Below, piece by piece: positions 62,540 to 64,000 of a stretch of 64,000 nt of DNA. Numbering within the stretch: the stretch's first letter is position 1; the number at the start of each line of letters is the position of its first letter. The notes beneath the pieces are model-generated. The model saw only the letters and a list, made by a program, of their open reading frames with translations, was not told where the DNA came from and made no database searches. Source of the stretch: Gymnogyps californianus (taxonomy: Eukaryota > Chordata > Aves > Accipitriformes > Cathartidae); NCBI RefSeq assembly GCF_018139145.2, contig NC_059478.1, positions 34,327,001-34,391,000 on the forward strand, written 5' to 3'. A program made the translations under genes and the position numbers.

Positions 62540-62644
62540 AGCTCCATTCTGGGGAGTACATCTAACTTGCTGCTGCAGAGCCCTGCTCACCTACCATTGC
62601 CACAGCAGCAACTGATGAAGATTGAAAACATTCAGGCTAATAAT
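62540..62644 (+). CDS. RAVER2: RAVER2 internal coding exon with LG-type motif
   Basis: 35 codons in phase 0 between atttcacag and AAT|gtaagg. The product starts SSILGSTSNLLLQSPAHLP and ends with QQQLMKIENIQANN. SILGxxS resembles the PTB-RRM2 interaction motif [S/G][I/L]LGxxP but the last Pro is Ser. The pattern LAQQQLMKxENI is a RAVER2 landmark. Confidence 0.93.
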
Positions 62645-62838
62645 GTAAGGTCATTGCTTTAACTTCAACTGTCTTTTGGACATTCTTATAACTGCTAAAA
62701 CAAATAATTTTTTTCATCTATATGTATAATTTAACAGTTTAGTGTATCTAAAAAGATTAACTGAATGTGAAAGTTACAAGAAATAGCTACAGACAGATTA
62801 TTTTAATCATTTACACAGTTTTCTGTTCTTCCTTATAG
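62645..62838 (+). other. Short RAVER2 intron, 194 bp
   Basis: Donor gtaagg, acceptor cttccttatag. The shortest intron in the window, with nothing else in it. Confidence 0.85.
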
Positions 62839-62950
62839 AAACCGGGTTTGCTGGGAGAACCTCCAACAATGCTACTTCAGACAGTACTGGGAATAGGGGT
62901 AATGCCATCAGTGAGTTCAGGCATGGGAACCCGTGGAGAAGCTCTTAAGT
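62839..62950 (+). CDS. RAVER2: RAVER2 internal coding exon with PTB-binding motif GLLGEPP
   Basis: 37 codons plus one base. The product begins KPGLLGEPPTMLLQTVLGIG and ends GTRGEALK. GLLGEPP is a full match to the [S/G][I/L]LGxxP motif by which raver proteins dock on the second RRM of PTB. The donor chosen is AAGT|gtaaat (62951), which keeps the GEAxK ending expected for RAVER2. A stronger-looking gtgagt at 62911 lies inside the exon and would shorten it to 24 codons in phase 0. If neither donor is used, a stop codon follows at once (TGTAAATGA). Confidence 0.88.
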
Positions 62951-64000
62951 GTAAATGACGTTTTATTTCATACCAAATCAGTAGAAATGCTCGGCTTGAA
63001 ATTGTGCACCTTACTTTCTCCCACTTTAGCAAAAGCAATAATACATTTGAACCTTATCACTGCACAGTAAGGTAGGCAGAGAGCTGGACAATAATGCACA
63101 TTATATAGCTATATAGTTAAGCAAGGTAGCAAGTTATCTATCTATATAATCAACTGTAATCTGCTGGTTTAAGCAGGAAACAAACTTGAAATATCTTGCC
63201 TTGTTGCCTGGCTTCTTTCATCTGTTTGTCAGGGAAGAAAGAGTACACTGTGGCATTGGTTGAATATTTGCAGGTTGTTAAATATTCTGCTTGCTCAGTT
63301 ACTACCATTTTTAGTACACTTGGAATATGTTTTTGTTTAGGACCAAAATTTTGGGGTTTCTTGTTTCAAAGCAGATAAATCTGAGTAGCTGAAGAGGCAC
63401 CACAAATAGGTTTTCTGCATTCATTTAATTAAGCAATAGAGCTTTAACATCCAGTCTGTGATGGATGTCAGTTTTGAATGCAAATTTCTGTGCCAGTGAT
63501 GCCCTCAATTTTTATGAGGAGAGATCAGTTGTGATACTGCTTAGTGCATCTTTTTTGTTTCCTCCGCTGAGAACCATATATTCTGCAGTTCTAGACGTGG
63601 CCTGAGTAAGTAACCAGGAACAAGGAAAAGCTTGCGGTGCCGGGGGGGGGGGGGGGGGAAGAAACGTATTCTGAATGTCTAGATTTTAATTTTGGAGAAT
63701 ACTTTCTAGCTCTTTTGTTTGTAAAAAGAATTTTACTAATGCCAATTGAGGTGGGGTTTTTCCCTCTGTTCCAATACAGGATCCTCTAGGATGTTGTTCA
63801 CAGATTTTTTTGAAAGTGACAGGAAACACTAAGTAACTTATTATCATAGTGAATGTTTAGAAAAGTCAAAGTTTTCTTCTATTGTATTAGCTTTAGAGTT
63901 GTTTATTCCAAAAAGAATAAAAACTATCGTCAGAATCCAGTGTTCTGAGACAGCTGTAAAATAGATCTCTAAATGTTTTTCTCATCACTTAGTAAAAACC
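62951..64000 (+). other. RAVER2 intron, continues beyond the window
   Basis: No further RAVER2 exon is recognisable up to the end. The stretch holds a G run at 63642-63658 and A/T-rich sequence. The exons for the rest of the C-terminal region should lie to the right. Confidence 0.75.
63642..63658 (+). repeat. Poly(G) run, 17 bases
   Basis: Seventeen consecutive G between ggtgcc and aagaaacg. It may form a quadruplex and is a typical place for length errors in sequencing. Confidence 0.9.

Noticed and set aside
52371..62950. RAVER1 as the identity of the split gene
   Set aside because: The wording of the RRMs ([34 protein letters not shown]) and of the post-RRM region (NPVQIMKS, QQQLMKIENI) fits RAVER2. 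RAVER1 differs at these places.
52371..62950. Processed pseudogene of RAVER2
   Set aside because: Six exons are separated by introns with GT-AG ends and consistent phases, with no internal stop or frameshift.

Overview
The window is vertebrate nuclear DNA, almost certainly from a bird. It holds an avian CR1 LINE 3' end, an avian-style endogenous-retrovirus LTR, and spliced coding exons of RAVER2 (ribonucleoprotein PTB-binding 2) with canonical GT-AG introns. There are no bacterial genes. Almost all long open frames in the first 50 kb are by-products of a repeat whose 81-bp period is divisible by three.

Positions 1-50738 are one uninterrupted macrosatellite that continues left of the window. 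It has at least four levels: (i) subunits of about 81 bp in three types (A, B, C); (ii) CBA triads of about 242 bp, punctuated by a CACBA five-mer; (iii) an 888-bp eleven-subunit module present in varying copy number; (iv) units of 1.0-3.9 kb separated by a 595-611 bp spacer of unrelated sequence. The spacers occur in a long (L) and a short (S) form. The order of L/S spacers, and largely of unit lengths, repeats every seven units, giving an 18-kb super-repeat. Two full copies and one edge-truncated copy are in the window. Every complete spacer carries a perfect TATAAAAAG on the minus strand with a CRE-like TGACGT about 40 bp upstream. The array therefore reads as 20 evenly marked candidate promoters facing away from RAVER2.

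From about 3.3 to 24 kb the array is peppered with small indels relative to its cleaner copies. That block is close to one super-repeat long, so unpolished long-read sequence or a false duplication must be considered.

Positions 50739-52370 are a transition zone: a CR1 3' end, unassigned intronic DNA, and an 845-bp LTR (51457-52301) in minus orientation with four 74-bp CCAAT-box repeats. The LTR ends 69 bp before a RAVER2 splice acceptor.

Positions 52371-62950 contain six consecutive coding exons of RAVER2 on the plus strand. They encode the end of RRM1, all of RRM2 and RRM3, and the start of the C-terminal PTB-binding region. The first coding exon(s) and the 3' exons lie outside the window. 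If the assembly is correct, the macrosatellite sits inside a 5' intron of RAVER2 and its TATA boxes point antisense to the gene.
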